DNA from: an uncultured Pelagibacteraceae bacterium
GTDB lineage: Bacteria > Pseudomonadota > Alphaproteobacteria > Pelagibacterales > Pelagibacteraceae
Direction: 5' to 3'
NCBI GenBank assembly: GCA_902581795.1
Contig: CACHPL010000004.1
Span: 1-53,651, forward strand
DNA: 53,651 nt
Part shown: one piece after another, positions 7,615 to 16,764 of the stretch
How the letters are laid out: each line of letters begins with the position of its first letter
Numbering within the stretch: the stretch's first letter is position 1
Program-made: the position numbers and the translations under genes
Notes under the pieces: generated by a model
What the model was told of the DNA's origin: nothing
Seen by the model: the letters and a program-made list of their open reading frames with translations, nothing else
The model's database searches: none

Positions 7615-9243
7615 TTAATTTAACTCTTTAGCCTTTTTTCTTAATTCAAATTTTTGAATTTTACCTGTTGATGTTTTCGGTAATTCACAAAATTCAACTT
7701 TTTTTGGAACTTTAAATCCTGCAAGCGTTTCTTTGCAAAAGGAAATCAATTCTTTTTCGGTAACGTTTTTGTCTTTAACTATCTCTATAAATGCACAAGG
7801 AACTTCTCCCCATTTTTCGTCTGGTTTAGCAACAACCGCTGCAATAGATACTGACGGATGTTTAGCCAATGTATTTTCTATCTCTATAGAAGATATATTT
7901 TCACCACCTGAGATAATAATATCTTTTGATCTATCTTGAATTTTTACATAACCATCTTCATATATAACCGCCAAATCGCCTGAATGAAACCAGCCGCCTT
8001 TCATTGCTTTATCTGTTGAGCCTTTGTCTTTAAAATAACCCTTCATTACTACGTTTGCTCTTATCATTATTTCACCTATAGTTTTTCCATCTCTTGGTAC
8101 CTCTTTCATAGTTTTTGGATCCATAATTGTTACGCCTTCAGTATTTGGATATCTTACACCTTGTCGAGCTTTTATTTCATTTTTTTTTTCTTCGTTATAA
8201 TTGTTCCAAGTGTCATTCCAGGCACACTGTGTTACATGCCCATATGTTTCAGTTAATCCATAAACGTGCATTACATCGAATCCAAGACTTTCCATTTTCT
8301 TAAAAATAATACTTGGTGGAGGAGCTCCCGCTGTTAATACAGAAACTTTATGTTTTAATTTCTTTCGTTCATTTTCAGAAGCGCCTGTTATCATATTTAA
8401 TACTATTGGGGCACCACCGAAATGAGTAATATTGTATTGTTCTATTAACTCAAAGATTTTTTTAATATCAATATTACGTAAACAAATTGTACGACCATTC
8501 AACATTGGAATAGTCCACGGATAACCCCAGCCATTGCAATGAAACATGGGTACAACAGTTAAAAAGTTCAATCTATTTGGCATATTCCATGCTGTAGCAC
8601 TACCGGTTGACATTAAATATGATCCTCTATGATGATAAACGACCCCTTTTGGATTTCCAGTAGTTCCAGAGGTATAACTTAACGATATTGCCTGCCACTC
8701 ATCTTCGGGCATCTTCCATTCGTATTTCTCATCACCAGTTTTTAAAAATGTTTCGTACTCTAAATCACCAATTTTTTCTGTTTTTGATTGATCAGCATAT
8801 TTATCTACAATATCTATTATAGTAATTTTTTTTTTAATTGTTGATAATGCTTTATTTACTTCTTTATGAAGTTGTCTATCCACAACTAAAACTTTTGCAT
8901 CACTGTGATTTAAAATATAAGCAATCGTTTTTGCATCTAATCTAATATTAATAGTGTTTAAAACAGCGCCAGTCATAGGAACTGAATAATGTGCCTCAAA
9001 GATTTCAGGTGTATTGAAAGCTAAAAAAGAAACTGTATCACCTTTTTTAATTCCAATTTTTTCTAAAGCACTCGCAAATTTCACACACCTTTTATAAACC
9101 TGACTCCATGTATATTTTCGATCCTCGTAGATAAGTGCTTCATATGTCGGATATATATCTTTAGCCCTTTGTAAGAATGAAAGTGGGGTTAATGGTACAA
9201 AATTTGCTTTATTTTTATCTAAATTTGTTTCGTAGTTATTCAT
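7615..9243 (-). CDS. dmdB: 3-methylmercaptopropionate-CoA ligase (acyl-CoA synthetase)
   Basis: ANL-superfamily ligase of 542 residues that activates methylmercaptopropionate with ATP and CoA to the CoA thioester, the second step of the demethylation pathway. The AMP-binding P-loop SLSYTSGTTGNPKGVVYHH, the A5 motif VYGLTETYGHV, GGWFHSGDLAVIYEDGY, the hinge region IQDRSKDIIISGGENI and the C-terminal catalytic lysine segment PKTSTGKIQKFEL are all in order. Length agrees with described DmdB proteins (about 540). The name rests on the operon with dmdA and dmdC; by sequence alone a medium-chain acyl-CoA ligase is also possible. It is 1 bp from dmdC. Confidence 0.85.
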   Translation of the reverse strand: MNNYETNLDKNKANFVPLTPLSFLQRAKDIYPTYEALIYEDRKYTWSQVYKRCVKFASALEKIGIKKGDTVSFLAFNTPEIFEAHYSVPMTGAVLNTINIRLDAKTIAYILNHSDAKVLVVDRQLHKEVNKALSTIKKKITIIDIVDKYADQSKTEKIGDLEYETFLKTGDEKYEWKMPEDEWQAISLSYTSGTTGNPKGVVYHHRGSYLMSTGSATAWNMPNRLNFLTVVPMFHCNGWGYPWTIPMLNGRTICLRNIDIKKIFELIEQYNITHFGGAPIVLNMITGASENERKKLKHKVSVLTAGAPPPSIIFKKMESLGFDVMHVYGLTETYGHVTQCAWNDTWNNYNEEKKNEIKARQGVRYPNTEGVTIMDPKTMKEVPRDGKTIGEIMIRANVVMKGYFKDKGSTDKAMKGGWFHSGDLAVIYEDGYVKIQDRSKDIIISGGENISSIEIENTLAKHPSVSIAAVVAKPDEKWGEVPCAFIEIVKDKNVTEKELISFCKETLAGFKVPKKVEFCELPKTSTGKIQKFELRKKAKELN

Positions 9244-9244
9244 T

Positions 9245-11005
9245 TTAATTAAAATTGCCCTTCATCATTGTCTCACTTCCGCTTATAGCAGAAATATAAT
9301 GGGCTTGAACTCTTGGTAGTATTTTATCAAAATAGTATGTTGCGGTATTGATCTTATCTTGGAAAAATTCTTTATTTTGATCAATTTTATCATGACTAAC
9401 CTTTAAAATCTTTAACCAAGAATGAGCAAGAGCAATATAACCAAAGACTTTTAAATAATCGTTGCATGCGGCGCTAACATCGTCTTTTGATAATTTATTT
9501 TTTTCAGTAAGCCATAATGTAAAATTATTCAATAATTCCAAATATTTTTGAAATTTTTGAACAAACAAAGATAAATTTTTATCTTCTGAAAATTCCTTTA
9601 TCTCACCGGTAATTTGATCAATATACTTATCAAATATTTTATTGTTTAAAACTTTTCTATAAACCAGATCAATCGCCTGAACAGAGTTTGTTCCTTCATA
9701 TATTGGTGTTATTCTATTATCTCTGAATAATTGTTCTATTCCTTGATCCTTTGTGTAACCATATCCGCCAAAAACTTGTATAGCATCATTTGTTATCTCC
9801 ATTCCTGTATCACTAAAAAATGATTTTATTATTGGTGTCATTAAAGAAACTAAGTCACCAGCCGATTCCTTAACTTTTTTATCAGAATGGTTTAAGCTCA
9901 CATCGATTAATTGGGAGACCCAAAAAGCGAAAGACCTTTGGCCTTCAATTAAAGATTTCATATTCATAAGGCTTCTTCTAATATCGGCATGTTGTATTAT
10001 CAAGTCAGCTTCTTTGTTTTTGCTGTTGTTAGCCTTACCCTGTTTTCTTTCCTTGGCATAAGATAATGCGTTTTGGTAAGCTGTTTCTGAAATCCCAAGG
10101 CCTTGGATACCAACAATTATTCTTTCTAAGTTCATCATGGTAAACATTGAGTTTAAACCTTTATTTTCTGGTCCAATCATATAGCCTTTTGCATTCTCAA
10201 AATTTAAAACACATGTTGGAGAACCTTTGATGCCCATTTTTGTTTCAATTGAAGCTGTATTAACTCCATTTCTAGAACCAACTGTTCCATCATCATCAAC
10301 TAAAAATTTTGGAACTAGAAATAAACTAATTCCTTTAGATCCAGGAGGTGATCCGGGAATTTTAGCTAAAACTAAGTGAATAATGTTTTCAGTTAAATCA
10401 TGATCTCCTGATGTAATAAATATTTTTTGTCCTGAAATATTGTAAGAGTTATCACTTTGTTTAACAGCTTTGGTTTTCAATAAACCTAAATCAGTTCCGC
10501 AATGAGACTCTGTTAAACACATTGTTCCACTCCATTTTCCTTCAACAATTTTAGGTAAAAATTTATCTTTAATTTTTTGATCCGCATGATGAAGTATACA
10601 ATTGTATGCTCCTATGCTTAGTTCACTATATAATTTGAATGATAAACTACTTGATGAAAGCATCTCCTCAAAAAAAGTGCTTATAGTTTTGGGCATATCT
10701 TGGCCACCGTATTTTGAATCACAGCTTAATGATGTCCATCCATCTTCTATAAATTTTTTGTAGGCTTCTTTGTAACCAGGTGGGGATCTCACAATACCAT
10801 TTTCATAAATACATGGATTTTCATCGCCAGTTTTAGCGAGAGGTAAAATAATTTCTTTATTAATTTTAGCAGCTTGTTCTAAAATATCTTTTACAAGATC
10901 GGAATTTATTTCTTTATATTTTTCAATTTCATTGTAGTTTTTATTATCTTTTAAATAATCGTATAAAAACATCATATCTTCCACTGGTGCATTGTAAGTA
11001 GTCAT
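9245..11005 (-). CDS. dmdC: 3-methylmercaptopropionyl-CoA dehydrogenase
   Basis: FAD-dependent acyl-CoA dehydrogenase of 586 residues, the longer form characteristic of DmdC. It would oxidise methylmercaptopropionyl-CoA to methylthioacryloyl-CoA. The N-terminal APVEDMMFLYDYL block, CLTESHCGTDLGLLKTKA and SGQKIFITSGDHDLTENI in the FAD/substrate region, the KMGIKGSPTCVLNFE strand, the FGGYGYTKDQGIEQLFRD helix and the catalytic base Glu in ITPIYEGTNSVQ are clear. The C-terminal extension of roughly 130 residues beyond the catalytic core is also as expected. A related long-chain enzyme is the alternative, but position between dmdB and the HAD/hydratase fusion favours DmdC. Confidence 0.87.
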   Translation of the reverse strand: MTTYNAPVEDMMFLYDYLKDNKNYNEIEKYKEINSDLVKDILEQAAKINKEIILPLAKTGDENPCIYENGIVRSPPGYKEAYKKFIEDGWTSLSCDSKYGGQDMPKTISTFFEEMLSSSSLSFKLYSELSIGAYNCILHHADQKIKDKFLPKIVEGKWSGTMCLTESHCGTDLGLLKTKAVKQSDNSYNISGQKIFITSGDHDLTENIIHLVLAKIPGSPPGSKGISLFLVPKFLVDDDGTVGSRNGVNTASIETKMGIKGSPTCVLNFENAKGYMIGPENKGLNSMFTMMNLERIIVGIQGLGISETAYQNALSYAKERKQGKANNSKNKEADLIIQHADIRRSLMNMKSLIEGQRSFAFWVSQLIDVSLNHSDKKVKESAGDLVSLMTPIIKSFFSDTGMEITNDAIQVFGGYGYTKDQGIEQLFRDNRITPIYEGTNSVQAIDLVYRKVLNNKIFDKYIDQITGEIKEFSEDKNLSLFVQKFQKYLELLNNFTLWLTEKNKLSKDDVSAACNDYLKVFGYIALAHSWLKILKVSHDKIDQNKEFFQDKINTATYYFDKILPRVQAHYISAISGSETMMKGNFN

Positions 11006-11007
11006 AA

Positions 11008-13230
11008 TTAATTAATTAAAGGTTTGCCTGTTTTTAAAGTATGTTCAATTCTATTTTGAGTATTTTGTGTTTCTATTAATTTCATAAAACTATTTAATTC
11101 TAATTTATACATTTTTTCTTCATTTATAACTTTATTAATATCTGTATCGCCTCCACTTAAAACATATGCTAATTCTTTACCAACTTCCATACCATGATCT
11201 AAAATTTTTTTATTATTATATAATTCATCAAGAATTTTATGCATTTTTTTTCTAACTTTTTCACCAGATAATTTAAATTGACATTTATCAGGCGGTAAAA
11301 AATCTTTATTCTTTTTGATATAATTTCTTGCTACCTCTAAAAGATTGTTTCTATTTATTATCACTTCGTGGTTTCGATCTAAAAATAAAAGAGGTTTCGC
11401 CTCTTGAGGTGAAGAAGCAGTTTTGGCATAACCTATAATATCAAAAACTTTTAATGGGGCAAAATCAGGATCATTCTTCGCTTGCTCACTCTTTGTCCAT
11501 CTCCATAGTAATTCTTTGCATCCACCTCCTGCAGGAACAAGGCCAACTATAGTTTCAACCAAACCCATAACTATATTAGTGTGAGATACAACGTAATTGC
11601 TCTGTAACAAAACTTCCTCACCACCACCTAAAGCCAATCCCGAAGGTGCGGATATAACAGGATTATTTGAATATTTTAAATGTTTACAAGTATCTTGGAA
11701 ATATTTAATAAATTTTTCTACTGATTTTAAATCGCCCTTTTTAATAAATTCCATTACATAATTCAAATTAACACCTGCAGAAAACTGCATACTTTCATTA
11801 ATAATAATTAATGGCTTGTCTGTAGCTTTCATTAATGCATCCATAGAATTATAATCTAAAGCATTGGCTTTGGTATTGAATTCAACAATATTAAAGTCTT
11901 TAAATCTAAAAATTTCAGCAGATTCAGTTATATCTTTCTTGATTACAGATTTTTTAATTTTACCTAACGTTTCAATATTGGTGTACTTTTGTCTTTGGTC
12001 ATAAAATGTTTTTGACCCACTACTTCGCAAAGTTTCTAAAAATGAATTATTTTTTATGTTTCCTATTTTTTCAAAAAAATTATGAAGTCCTATTGACTCA
12101 AGCATTTCAAAAGGACCCATAGACCAATTAAACCCAAGCCGTAAAGCCTCATCTATATCATTATATTCTTTAGTTATATTTGGAACTAAAGATGAAGAAT
12201 ATAAAATAATTTTAGAAATCACGGACCAAGCATATTTACCATACTTATCATTTCTATTAATTAAATCTAAAAGATTAACTTTGTTAATTTGCAAATCAAT
12301 TTTTTTTGCTGGAAAGTATTTGTTTTGATTTAAATCTAACGTCTCTAAAACTTTTTGACCATCAGATTTGTTAATTCTATAAAAACCTCCTTTGCCTTTT
12401 CGACCAGTATATCCCGTTTCAATTAATTGTTTTATTATTGGAATTCCTTCAACAACTTTTTGGAAGTCATCATTTAAAGGTAGTTCTTTTTTAAAACTTT
12501 TTAATACATCTGACATTAAATCTATACCGATTAAATCATACAAAGCAAAAACACCAGTTTTAGGAATACCCATTGGTCTACCAAAAATAGCATCGGCCTC
12601 CTCTATAGTTAAATTCATTTTGATTGCTTCGGTCATAGCAATTTGCATCGAATAAACCCCCACTCTATTTCCTAAAAACCCCGGAGTATCACCACATACA
12701 ATAACTCCCTTGCCTAAATTTTTTTCACAAAAATTTTTCAATAAATTAATTTTTTTATCATCATTTGACGGGTCTCTAACAATTTCTAACAGACCCATAT
12801 ACCTTACTGGATTAAAAAAATGCGTTATACAGAAATCTTTTTTATCTAAAACAGATAATTTTTTTGATAAAATTTTTAAAGGTATAGTGGAAGTATTTGA
12901 AGATACTACAGAAAGTTTTTTTCTTTTCTTAAAGATTTTTTCATAAATATTATGTTTAATATCAATCCGCTCTACAACAGCTTCGATAATCCAGTCTGCA
13001 TCAGAAACATTTTCAAAATCATCTGAAATGTTTCCTGTTTTTAAACTTTTAATTTTTGACTGTTCAAAAAGCAAAGGTGGTCGAGAATTCAATATTCTTT
13101 CTTTTGCTTTTTCAGCAATTTCAGTTTTCAAATCAAGAAGAATTACTGGAATATTGGCATTGCATAAGTGGGCAGCAATCCCACTACCCATTGTTCCTGA
13201 ACCAATTACAACAACTTTTTTAATATTCAT
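11008..13230 (-). CDS. 3-hydroxyacyl-CoA dehydrogenase / enoyl-CoA hydratase fusion (HAD first, crotonase second)
   Basis: 740 residues. Residues 1-310 form an NAD-dependent 3-hydroxyacyl-CoA dehydrogenase: Rossmann loop [16 protein letters not shown], catalytic His137 in [10 protein letters not shown] with Glu149, Asn188 in [10 protein letters not shown] second helical HAD domain follows, and residues 440-620 are a crotonase domain. Domain order is the reverse of classic FadB. The crotonase part keeps both acid residues, Glu539 in [10 protein letters not shown] and Glu559 in [15 protein letters not shown], exactly 20 apart as in enoyl-CoA hydratase. It is thus the best candidate in this operon for hydrating methylthioacryloyl-CoA (inference). 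Its ATG lies 6 nt after the tRNA-Pro CCA end; the Rossmann motif begins at residue 5, so no later start is possible. Confidence 0.88.
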   Translation of the reverse strand: MNIKKVVVIGSGTMGSGIAAHLCNANIPVILLDLKTEIAEKAKERILNSRPPLLFEQSKIKSLKTGNISDDFENVSDADWIIEAVVERIDIKHNIYEKIFKKRKKLSVVSSNTSTIPLKILSKKLSVLDKKDFCITHFFNPVRYMGLLEIVRDPSNDDKKINLLKNFCEKNLGKGVIVCGDTPGFLGNRVGVYSMQIAMTEAIKMNLTIEEADAIFGRPMGIPKTGVFALYDLIGIDLMSDVLKSFKKELPLNDDFQKVVEGIPIIKQLIETGYTGRKGKGGFYRINKSDGQKVLETLDLNQNKYFPAKKIDLQINKVNLLDLINRNDKYGKYAWSVISKIILYSSSLVPNITKEYNDIDEALRLGFNWSMGPFEMLESIGLHNFFEKIGNIKNNSFLETLRSSGSKTFYDQRQKYTNIETLGKIKKSVIKKDITESAEIFRFKDFNIVEFNTKANALDYNSMDALMKATDKPLIIINESMQFSAGVNLNYVMEFIKKGDLKSVEKFIKYFQDTCKHLKYSNNPVISAPSGLALGGGEEVLLQSNYVVSHTNIVMGLVETIVGLVPAGGGCKELLWRWTKSEQAKNDPDFAPLKVFDIIGYAKTASSPQEAKPLLFLDRNHEVIINRNNLLEVARNYIKKNKDFLPPDKCQFKLSGEKVRKKMHKILDELYNNKKILDHGMEVGKELAYVLSGGDTDINKVINEEKMYKLELNSFMKLIETQNTQNRIEHTLKTGKPLIN

Positions 13231-13236
13231 AATGAA

Positions 13237-13313
<77 letters not shown>

Positions 13314-13323
13314 AAAAGTTATT

Positions 13324-13352
13324 TATATAGATGAATATATCAATTTTATCAA
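13324..13352 (-). promoter_or_regulatory. Promoter of tRNA-Pro and, by read-through, probably the dmd operon
   Basis: On the minus strand -35 TTGATA (13347-13352), 17-nt spacer, -10 TATATA (13324-13329), 10 nt before the mature tRNA 5' end. No room exists for another promoter between the tRNA and the next gene, so the operon is probably read from here or from within the tRNA gene. Confidence 0.6.
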
Positions 13353-13362
13353 TTGAAACATA

Positions 13363-13390
13363 ATTACATTTAATTAAATTTAGTTATAAT
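13363..13390 (+). promoter_or_regulatory. Promoter of nhaA, predicted near-leaderless
   Basis: A perfect -10 TATAAT (13385-13390) with a -35-like ATTACA (13363-13368) at 16-nt spacing. Transcription would start at about 13397, one or two bases before the ATG at 13399. No Shine-Dalgarno sequence is present upstream. Confidence 0.5.
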
Positions 13391-13398
13391 TAGCTTAA

Positions 13399-14577
13399 AT
13401 GATTCAATACATATCTAAACCATTTAAATGGTTTTTTAAATTAGAGGCTGCTTCGGGTCTTGTATTATTGTTTGCGGCCATTATTGCCCTGATAATAAGC
13501 AACAGTGATCTTAGTAAGAATTATAATGAAATTTTAAATTCTTATTTAAGTTTAGGTTTTGGGAATTTTAAACTCAAGCTAAGTGTCTTACATTGGATAA
13601 ACGATGTATTAATGGCAATTTTTTTCTTTTTAGTTTCACTGGAAATAAAGAGGGAATTTATACAGGGAGAATTATCTAATCCCAAACAAGCGCTTTTGCC
13701 GATTATAGCTGCGGTTGGAGGAATGGTTGTCCCTGCTCTAATTTATGTTGCTATAAATTTTTCAGATCCAGTTACTCTAAAAGGTTGGGCAATTCCTTCG
13801 GCTACGGATATCGCTTTCTCATTAGGTGTATTATCCTTACTGGGAAAAAGAGTGCCTTTGTCTCTTAAAGTTTTTTTAACGGCACTAGCAATAATTGACG
13901 ACTTGGGTGCAATCGTAATTATTGCTTTTTTTTATTCTGGTAAAATTCAAGTTTTTTATATCATTATGATGTTTTTATCGATGATAGTATTAATATTATT
14001 AAATAGATTTAATGTTAGAAATTTTTTTCCATATTTAATAGTCGGTATATTTTTGTGGGAATTTACACATGCTTCAGGAATTCACGCAACTATAGCAGGT
14101 GTTCTATTGGCTTTAACAATTCCGCATAAAGATGAGAATAAAAAATTTCATAAAAAATCCATGTTAATTAAAATTGAACATTTAATATCTCCGTATGTAG
14201 CTTTTGGAATAATGCCAATATTTGCTTTTGCAAATGCAGGAGTATCTCTTGAGGGAGTAAATTTATCTTCGTTAATGGAACCAGTGCCACTTGGTATTTT
14301 GTGTGGACTTTTTTTTGGTAAACAATTTGGTGTATTTTTGTTTTCTTATTTTTCAATAAAATTTAATTTTGCTGAGATGCCAAATGACTCGAACTGGATC
14401 AAATTATATGGAGTCGGCGTCTTAACTGGCATAGGTTTCACTATGAGTTTGTTCGTAGGAAATTTAGCTTTTGCTGAAGCTGCTAATAATCTAGATGGCG
14501 TAAAAATAGGTGTGCTATTAGGTTCACTTGCCTCCACTATTTTCGGTTATATGATCATCTTATTAAATAAAAAATAA
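13399..14577 (+). CDS. nhaA: Na+/H+ antiporter NhaA
   Basis: Inner-membrane antiporter that exports Na+ in exchange for protons, relevant to pH and salt balance in sea water. 392 residues with about 12 helices. The start FKLEAASGLVLLFAAIIALI, the NDVLMAIFFFLVSLEIKREF helix, the discontinuous-helix motif SATDIAFSLGVL (Asp137) and the ion-binding pair Asp167-Asp168 in ALAIIDDLGAIVII are conserved. GIGFTMSLFVGNLAF lies near the C-terminus. It diverges from tRNA-Pro across 85 bp that contains both promoters, and is followed after 2 bp by a glutathione peroxidase gene. Confidence 0.95.
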   Translation: MIQYISKPFKWFFKLEAASGLVLLFAAIIALIISNSDLSKNYNEILNSYLSLGFGNFKLKLSVLHWINDVLMAIFFFLVSLEIKREFIQGELSNPKQALLPIIAAVGGMVVPALIYVAINFSDPVTLKGWAIPSATDIAFSLGVLSLLGKRVPLSLKVFLTALAIIDDLGAIVIIAFFYSGKIQVFYIIMMFLSMIVLILLNRFNVRNFFPYLIVGIFLWEFTHASGIHATIAGVLLALTIPHKDENKKFHKKSMLIKIEHLISPYVAFGIMPIFAFANAGVSLEGVNLSSLMEPVPLGILCGLFFGKQFGVFLFSYFSIKFNFAEMPNDSNWIKLYGVGVLTGIGFTMSLFVGNLAFAEAANNLDGVKIGVLLGSLASTIFGYMIILLNKK

Positions 14578-14579
14578 AA

Positions 14580-15131
14580 ATGAATAAAATTAAAACTATT
14601 TTTTTATTAATTATGATTAGTTTATTTACGACAAGTGTAAAGGGTTCATATAATAAGTTAGCTTATGACTTCTCTTTTAATGACTTGGATGGATCAAAAA
14701 TCAATCTTTCTGAATTTAAGGAGAATGTTTTGTTAATTACAAATGTTGCAAGTAAATGCGGTTTCACATCGCAATATGAGGATTTACAAATTTTATGGGA
14801 AAAATACCAAAGCAAAGGATTAATAGTGATTGGGGTACCCTCAAATTCATTCAATCAGGAACCAGGAACAAATGCTGAGGTAAAAAATTTTTGTGAAGCA
14901 AAATTTGGAATAAGTTTTCCAATGACACAAAAAGAGGAAGTTAAAGGTGAAAACGCTCATCCGTTTTATCAATGGGCTCAAGATAATTATGGCAAAGGAG
15001 CGGTTCCTAAATGGAATTTTCATAAAATAATTATTGGCAAAGATGGAAAAATTATAGATACATTTTCTTCAATGACGAAGCCAACTTCAAATAAAATCGT
15101 TAAGATTATTGAAAAAGCTCTTAACGATTAG
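14580..15131 (+). CDS. Glutathione peroxidase family protein, exported
   Basis: 183 residues; an N-terminal signal peptide (about residues 1-21, hydrophobic IKTIFLLIMISLFTTSV) precedes a thioredoxin-fold glutathione peroxidase domain. The peroxidatic Cys60 is in TNVASKCGFTSQY, and WNFHK of the active-site Trp-Asn pair is present. The usual Gln-containing loop reads VPSNSFNQEPG, with Ser where classical members have Gln. It probably reduces hydroperoxides with thioredoxin or another thiol in the periplasm; the reductant is not known. Probably co-transcribed with nhaA; it ends 1 bp from the convergent MBL gene. Confidence 0.9.
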   Translation: MNKIKTIFLLIMISLFTTSVKGSYNKLAYDFSFNDLDGSKINLSEFKENVLLITNVASKCGFTSQYEDLQILWEKYQSKGLIVIGVPSNSFNQEPGTNAEVKNFCEAKFGISFPMTQKEEVKGENAHPFYQWAQDNYGKGAVPKWNFHKIIIGKDGKIIDTFSSMTKPTSNKIVKIIEKALND

Positions 15132-15132
15132 A

Positions 15133-15897
15133 TCAAATCCGCAATTTCATACCATCAAAAGCTGGAATTATATTACGAGGCAAATTCTTTTTTAAAAAAC
15201 CATAATCAAGATCAGTATGTAAATTTGTTAAAATAGTTTTTTTAGGTTTTAGATTTTCACTTACCATTATAGAGGTTTCTAAGTTAAAATGTGAGGGATG
15301 ACTGTTAAATTTAAGGCAATCAATTATCAAATACTTAAGACCTTTTAATTTTTTATAATCTTTAGTATAGATTTCATTACAATCGCTTATATAGGCTGTT
15401 TTATTAAAGATGTAAGCAGTCGATGATATTTGACCATGTTTTACGTCAAAAGAAGTAAATTTAATTTTATTAGAATTTTTTTTTAAAATAAAATTTTTTT
15501 TAATCAAGTTCGCTTGTGCTATTGGAATATACCCTTGTCCGCCATTAAAACAGTAATCGTGTTTTTGCTTGATTTTATTTAGTGTTTTTTTACCAGCAAA
15601 AATTTGAATTTTTTTTTTATTTTTCCAAAAAAAAGGCCTTAGTTCAAAAATTCCACTTGTTTGATCTGCATGTTCATGGGTGTAGAGAACATAGTCAACG
15701 TTTTTAATTTGATTATCAAGAATTTGTTTTTTAATATCTGGTGAAGTATCAATTAAAATTGATAGATTTCCTTTTTTAATAAAAGCAGAACAACGCGTTC
15801 GAATATTATATTTATTTTTTTTATCACAATTACCCCAATAATTTGTGATCCATGGGGAGCCAACAGAGCTACCACTTCCTAAAATTATTAATTCCAT
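15133..15897 (-). CDS. MBL-fold metal-dependent hydrolase (PhnP-like subfamily)
   Basis: 254 residues. The N-terminal strand MELIILGSGSSVGSP and the metal motif YTHEHADQTSGIFELRPF identify a metallo-beta-lactamase fold of the PhnP-like phosphodiesterase group. Gln occupies the place of the last His in the usual HxHxDH motif; I believe this occurs in other alphaproteobacterial members but cannot check it here. Further ligands are likely His in VKHGQIS, Asp in ISDCNE and His in TNLHTDLDYG. The substrate is unknown; a cyclic phosphodiester is the family precedent. It overlaps the 3' end of the glycosyltransferase gene upstream by 10 bp. Confidence 0.85.
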   Translation of the reverse strand: MELIILGSGSSVGSPWITNYWGNCDKKNKYNIRTRCSAFIKKGNLSILIDTSPDIKKQILDNQIKNVDYVLYTHEHADQTSGIFELRPFFWKNKKKIQIFAGKKTLNKIKQKHDYCFNGGQGYIPIAQANLIKKNFILKKNSNKIKFTSFDVKHGQISSTAYIFNKTAYISDCNEIYTKDYKKLKGLKYLIIDCLKFNSHPSHFNLETSIMVSENLKPKKTILTNLHTDLDYGFLKKNLPRNIIPAFDGMKLRI

Positions 15898-16754
15898 TTT
15901 TTTTTATTCTTATCAAATATTATTAAATATATTAGTTTTAATTTACACAAGATATATTGAAAAAAATAATGAAAATTTTTTTTTGGTTCCTTTAAAGGAC
16001 CATTATAAATTGACCTTGATCTCAAATAATGTTTTTTAAAGAATTTGTGTGTTATCCCCCATTTCTTTAAAAAAGTTTTATCTCCTTTGTTTTGAATAAT
16101 GTCAGATCTCTTTCTTATAGTTATTGAGCTAAAATGATAAACTTTAAAATTATTAATACCCTTAAAAATTCTGACGCCTTGTTTCCATAATTTCATATTA
16201 AAGTCAGGATCTGAACAATCGCCCGGGTTGAATTCTTCGCTAAAACCTCCAACTTTTTCCCACATTGATTTTTCTACAAGATGTGGTGCGAAATGCGATC
16301 CTTGATGATCAAAAAATTTTAATTTTTCATAATTTTTTAATAATTTTTCCTCATTGAAATCTTTAATATTTTCTCCACAATTAAAAGGTATGTGTCCAGA
16401 ATTTGGCTCGATCATAGTTCCTGATAAGTAGAATTTATTATTATTTAATTTTTTTAGTTCATTAATTAAAAATAAATCCCAATTAGGACAAAAATACATG
16501 TCGTCATGTGCATATAGAATAAATTTACTTGTAGCTTCTCTTGAGGCCATATTTATAGATGTACACAGGCCAACATTCTTTTTGGAAAAAGTATATTTAT
16601 AATCATTCGTTTTTACATAATCCAATGTCCCGTCTGAACCATCATTTACATGTAAAATAATTTCGTGATTTATTTGAGAATTTTTTTTTAGACTATGTAA
16701 GCATAATTTTAGATAATCTATATTATTATAAGTTGGTATTGTAATAGAAAACAT
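15888..16754 (-). CDS. Family 2 glycosyltransferase
   Basis: 288 residues, GT-A fold inverting glycosyltransferase. The N-terminal SITIPTYNNIDYLKLCLHSL, the nucleotide-binding VNDGSDGT loop, VGLCTSINMA and the metal-binding AHDDMYFCPNW (Asp84-Asp85) are typical; a later VGGFSEEFNPGDCSDPDFN segment supplies the acceptor-side acids. No membrane anchor is evident. It sits 10 bp downstream of a tandem glycosyltransferase gene, so both probably assemble a surface polysaccharide or glycolipid. Donor and acceptor cannot be read from sequence. Confidence 0.88.
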   Translation of the reverse strand: MFSITIPTYNNIDYLKLCLHSLKKNSQINHEIILHVNDGSDGTLDYVKTNDYKYTFSKKNVGLCTSINMASREATSKFILYAHDDMYFCPNWDLFLINELKKLNNNKFYLSGTMIEPNSGHIPFNCGENIKDFNEEKLLKNYEKLKFFDHQGSHFAPHLVEKSMWEKVGGFSEEFNPGDCSDPDFNMKLWKQGVRIFKGINNFKVYHFSSITIRKRSDIIQNKGDKTFLKKWGITHKFFKKHYLRSRSIYNGPLKEPKKNFHYFFQYILCKLKLIYLIIFDKNKKKWN

Positions 16755-16764
16755 TTAAAATAAA

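Noticed and set aside
15133-15897. MBL hydrolase as inactive because Gln replaces a motif His
   Set aside because: The remaining metal ligands are present and I believe the Gln form occurs in alphaproteobacterial relatives, so inactivity is not supported.
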